From the NCBI GenBank assembly GCA_045539215.1, contig JAZQEX010000007.1, positions 15,843 through 79,842 on the forward strand: a stretch of DNA of 64,000 bases. The letters run 5' to 3'. This DNA is from SY8519 sp045539215. Lineage in GTDB: Bacteria; Bacillota; Clostridia; Lachnospirales; Lachnospiraceae. Shown in pieces: positions 61,970 to 64,000 of this stretch; positions within the stretch are counted from its first letter, which is position 1; each line of letters opens with the position of its first letter. The notes below the pieces were generated by a model. That model had not been told where the DNA came from and did no database searches. It saw nothing but the letters and a program-made list of their open reading frames with translations. The translations under genes and the position numbers were made by a program.

Positions 61970-62304
61970 CACACATTATCTTCTTTACGATAGAGTTCCT
62001 GGAAAAAGCAGCTCCGGCTTCCGGTATGGCATGCCGCGCCGATCTGTTCCACCTTTGCCAGGATCGTATCATTATCACAATCCAGGTGCAATGATTTCAC
62101 ATGCTGATAATGTCCGGAAGTATCACCTTTTAACCAAAGCTCCTGTCTGCTCCGGCTCCAATAGGTCATCAGCCCGGTCTCTAGCGTCTTTTCATAGGAC
62201 TCTTTGTTCATATATGCAAGCATCAGGACTTCCCCGTTTTCGTAGTCCTGTACGATCGCGGGGATCAGTCCGTCTGCATTCAGCTTAAAATCTTCAAATC
62301 GCAT
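61969..62304 (-). CDS. hisI: Phosphoribosyl-AMP cyclohydrolase
   Basis: A 111-residue zinc enzyme opening the ring of phosphoribosyl-AMP in histidine synthesis. The metal sites DCDNDT and GAACHTGSRSCFF are intact. It is the single-domain form without a HisE pyrophosphohydrolase. ATG 62304 is preceded by AAGGAGC; a longer frame from 62394 overlaps hisB. It follows hisB by 13 bases. Confidence 0.95.
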   Translation of the reverse strand: MRFEDFKLNADGLIPAIVQDYENGEVLMLAYMNKESYEKTLETGLMTYWSRSRQELWLKGDTSGHYQHVKSLHLDCDNDTILAKVEQIGAACHTGSRSCFFQELYRKEDNV

Positions 62305-62317
62305 TATATGCTCCTTC

Positions 62318-62908
62318 TTAAAGGCTGCCCTTTGTCGAAAGGACACCTTCAATGCGCGGATCCGCAGAAACCGCTTCATCAAGCGCCTTCGCAAATGCTT
62401 TGAACATGCCTTCGATCACATGGTGATTGTTGCCTGCACGCAGGATCATAAAGTGCAGATTCATCCCTGCAGCATAGGAAACCGCATAGAAAAATTCCTT
62501 GACCATCTCGGTCTCCATCTCTCCAACCTTTGCCACCGTAAATTCATGATCCATTACAAAATACGGGCGGCCCGAAAGATCGATCGCACACAATACCAGG
62601 CTCTCATCCATCGGTAATGTACGGTCTCCGTATCTGCGGATCCCGAATTTATCTCCGAGCGCCTGCGCGATCGCATTGCCCAGTACAATGCCGGTATCTT
62701 CGATCGTATGGTGTGTATCTACATGCAGGTCTCCGGAAACATTCAGATCCATGTCAAAAAAGCCATGTCTGCAGAACCCTTCCAGCATATGATCAAAAAA
62801 TCCGATGCCGGTATTGATGTTTGCCTTTCCGCTGCCGTCAAGATCCAGCTTTAATGTGATCTTTGTCTCAGATGTATTTCTTGTGATCTCTGCAATCCGT
62901 TTTTCCAT
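62318..62908 (-). CDS. hisB: Imidazoleglycerol-phosphate dehydratase
   Basis: A 196-residue manganese enzyme of histidine synthesis in the single-domain form. The metal motifs GFFDHMLEGFCRHG near residue 36, DTHHTIEDTGIVLG near 64 and RAGNNHHVIEGMFKA near 158 are complete. AAAGGAGAGGC precedes the ATG. It lies between hisD and hisI. Confidence 0.97.
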   Translation of the reverse strand: MEKRIAEITRNTSETKITLKLDLDGSGKANINTGIGFFDHMLEGFCRHGFFDMDLNVSGDLHVDTHHTIEDTGIVLGNAIAQALGDKFGIRRYGDRTLPMDESLVLCAIDLSGRPYFVMDHEFTVAKVGEMETEMVKEFFYAVSYAAGMNLHFMILRAGNNHHVIEGMFKAFAKALDEAVSADPRIEGVLSTKGSL

Positions 62909-62940
62909 ACAGCCTCTCCTTTACAAAAACGTCCGTGTTC

Positions 62941-63990
62941 CTAAGATTCAAAACGAACCCGGATGGAATTCGCATGCGCCGTCAGCTGCTCGCATTCCGC
63001 AAACTGCACGATATCAGGATAAATCTCCTCCAGCGCTTCTCTGGAATAGGAAATGATACTGGACTTCTTAATAAAATCATCCACGGAAAGCGGTGAGAAG
63101 AACTTCGCTGTTCCGTTGGTCGGAAGCACGTGATTCGGTCCCGCAAAATAATCGCCGAGCGGCTCGCTGCTGTACGGGCCTAAGAAGATCGCGCCTGCAT
63201 TTTTGATCCGTGTCATAACTTCAAACGGATCCTTCGTCACGATCTCAAGATGCTCGGAAGCGATCTCATTTGCTGTCTCGATCGCTGTCTCCATATTCGG
63301 AGCCAGCAGAATATATCCATAGTTTTCCAGAGATTTTTCAATGATCTCATGTCTGGAAAGCACCTTCAGGAATTCTTCAATTTCTGTTTTAACCTGATCT
63401 GCCAGTGCCTCACTTGTCGTGATCAGGATTGCGGAAGCAAGTTCATCATGCTCTGCCTGTGACAAAAGGTCTGCTGCCACATACTTTGGATCTGCCGTCT
63501 CATCAGCAAGTACCAGAATCTCACTCGGACCTGCGATCGAATCGATGCTGACATAGCCAAATACTGCTTTTTTCGCAAGCGCCACATAGATATTGCCCGG
63601 TCCGACGATCTTATCCACCTTCGGGATCGAGGCTGTACCAAACGCCATTGCAGCGATCGCCTGTGCGCCGCCGATCTTAAAAATACGGTCTGCGCCGGCT
63701 TCCTTTGCAGCCACGAGCGTAGCCGGATTTACCTTTCCCTCTTTATTGCATGGTGTTGTCATAATGATCTCAGGAACACCTGCAACCTTTGCCGGCATGA
63801 CATTCATCATAACCGATGACGGATACACCGCCTTGCCGCCCGGGACATACACACCGGCTCTGCCGATCGGCGTCACCTTCTGTCCGAGGATCGTACCCTT
63901 TTCCGTGCTGTCAAACCAGCTGTACTGACGCTGCTTTTCATGATAGGAGCCAAAGCTTCGTGTCTTCCAGGTGATGAAGCGTGAGGGCAA
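62941..63990 (-). CDS. hisD: Histidinol dehydrogenase (N-terminus outside or out of frame)
   Basis: The last 340 or so residues of HisD, which oxidises histidinol to histidine. VYVPGGKAVYPS, IVGPGNIYVALAKK, LLSQAEHDELA and GPNHVLPTNGTAKFFSPLS are all present. About 80 N-terminal residues are missing. The frame cannot be followed to the window end: a TAG lies in frame at 63997-63999, before YHEKQ, which in the family is near residue 85. Either a frameshift lies in the last 70 bases or the gene is damaged. It heads hisD-hisB-hisI as far as visible. Confidence 0.88.
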   Translation of the reverse strand: MPSRFITWKTRSFGSYHEKQRQYSWFDSTEKGTILGQKVTPIGRAGVYVPGGKAVYPSSVMMNVMPAKVAGVPEIIMTTPCNKEGKVNPATLVAAKEAGADRIFKIGGAQAIAAMAFGTASIPKVDKIVGPGNIYVALAKKAVFGYVSIDSIAGPSEILVLADETADPKYVAADLLSQAEHDELASAILITTSEALADQVKTEIEEFLKVLSRHEIIEKSLENYGYILLAPNMETAIETANEIASEHLEIVTKDPFEVMTRIKNAGAIFLGPYSSEPLGDYFAGPNHVLPTNGTAKFFSPLSVDDFIKKSSIISYSREALEEIYPDIVQFAECEQLTAHANSIRVRFES

Positions 63991-64000
63991 TATGCTCTAC

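Noticed and set aside
1..64000. tRNA or rRNA genes, CRISPR arrays, prophage or insertion sequences
   Set aside because: Gaps are short and were inspected; no cloverleaf with CCA-adjacent acceptor, no regular repeat-spacer array, no transposase, terminase or capsid motif was seen.

Overview
The window looks like a chromosomal core region of a Gram-positive Firmicute, most probably a Lachnospiraceae member (class Clostridia). Several things point there. Glycyl-tRNA synthetase is the single-chain form. There is an hrcA-grpE-dnaK-dnaJ operon behind a CIRCE element, a lexA/yneA-like divergon with CGAAC-N4-GTTCG boxes, and an L27 precursor with its own protease Prp. RNase J, IreB and strong AGGAGG ribosome binding sites are present, and the first gene resembles a protein family (DUF5717) that I associate with Lachnospiraceae. 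Most genes lie on the minus strand. Plus-strand genes are the HisC/CobD-like aminotransferase, an HPr-like protein, rpsT, argG, a Xer recombinase and lexA. I saw no tRNA, rRNA, CRISPR array, prophage or insertion sequence, and no gap over 300 bases lacks a gene.

Layout. 1-7.6 kb: end of a large unknown protein, a HisC/CobD-like aminotransferase, then the minus-strand run M16 peptidase-era-recO-glyS. 7.6-11.6 kb: a cold shock protein and the serine operon serC-serA-DUF1015 behind a promoter with two tandem palindromes. 11.6-16.2 kb: branched-chain amino acid genes leuB-ilvD-ilvB. 16.2-18.8 kb: tgt-yajC and an SDR oxidoreductase. 19-26 kb: aroC, the tRNA wobble-uridine pair trmR-trhP, RNase J, DUF1292-ruvX-ireB and mtaB. 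26-30.6 kb: an HPr-like protein lacking the catalytic histidine, a structured intergenic element, thiI-iscS, rsmE and prmA. 30.7-38.7 kb: the heat-shock operon, hemW and lepA. 38.8-47.2 kb: rpsT and holA, then a small accessory block (ketopantoate reductase-like gene, broken acetyltransferase, AbrB/RelE-type toxin-antitoxin pair) inserted before a comEA-response regulator-histidine kinase-comEC operon. 47.2-52 kb: argJ-argB-argD diverging from argG across two ARG boxes. 52-55 kb: dtd, a XerS-like recombinase, a LysM protein and lexA. 55-60 kb: rplU-prp-rpmA-obgE-yhbY-nadD/yqeK-rsfS. 60-64 kb: two radical-SAM-associated genes and hisD-hisB-hisI, cut by the window end.

The content is mostly housekeeping: amino acid biosynthesis (Ser, Ile/Val/Leu, Arg, His, chorismate), translation and tRNA modification, protein folding, SOS response and DNA uptake. 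The less ordinary signals are regulatory. They are the paired GTTAA-N4-TTAAC sites on the serCA promoter, a third CIRCE half-site inside the hrcA promoter, LexA boxes around a consensus promoter, a cluster of CAGTTGTG motifs at the SDR promoter, and four intrinsic terminators placed just before the next gene's ribosome binding site with no obvious room for a new promoter. The best candidates for something not yet described are the Crh-like HPr protein, the branched RNA-like element at 26437-26534, and the comEA-kinase-comEC locus with its adjacent accessory insertion. I found no clear-cut novel multi-gene system.
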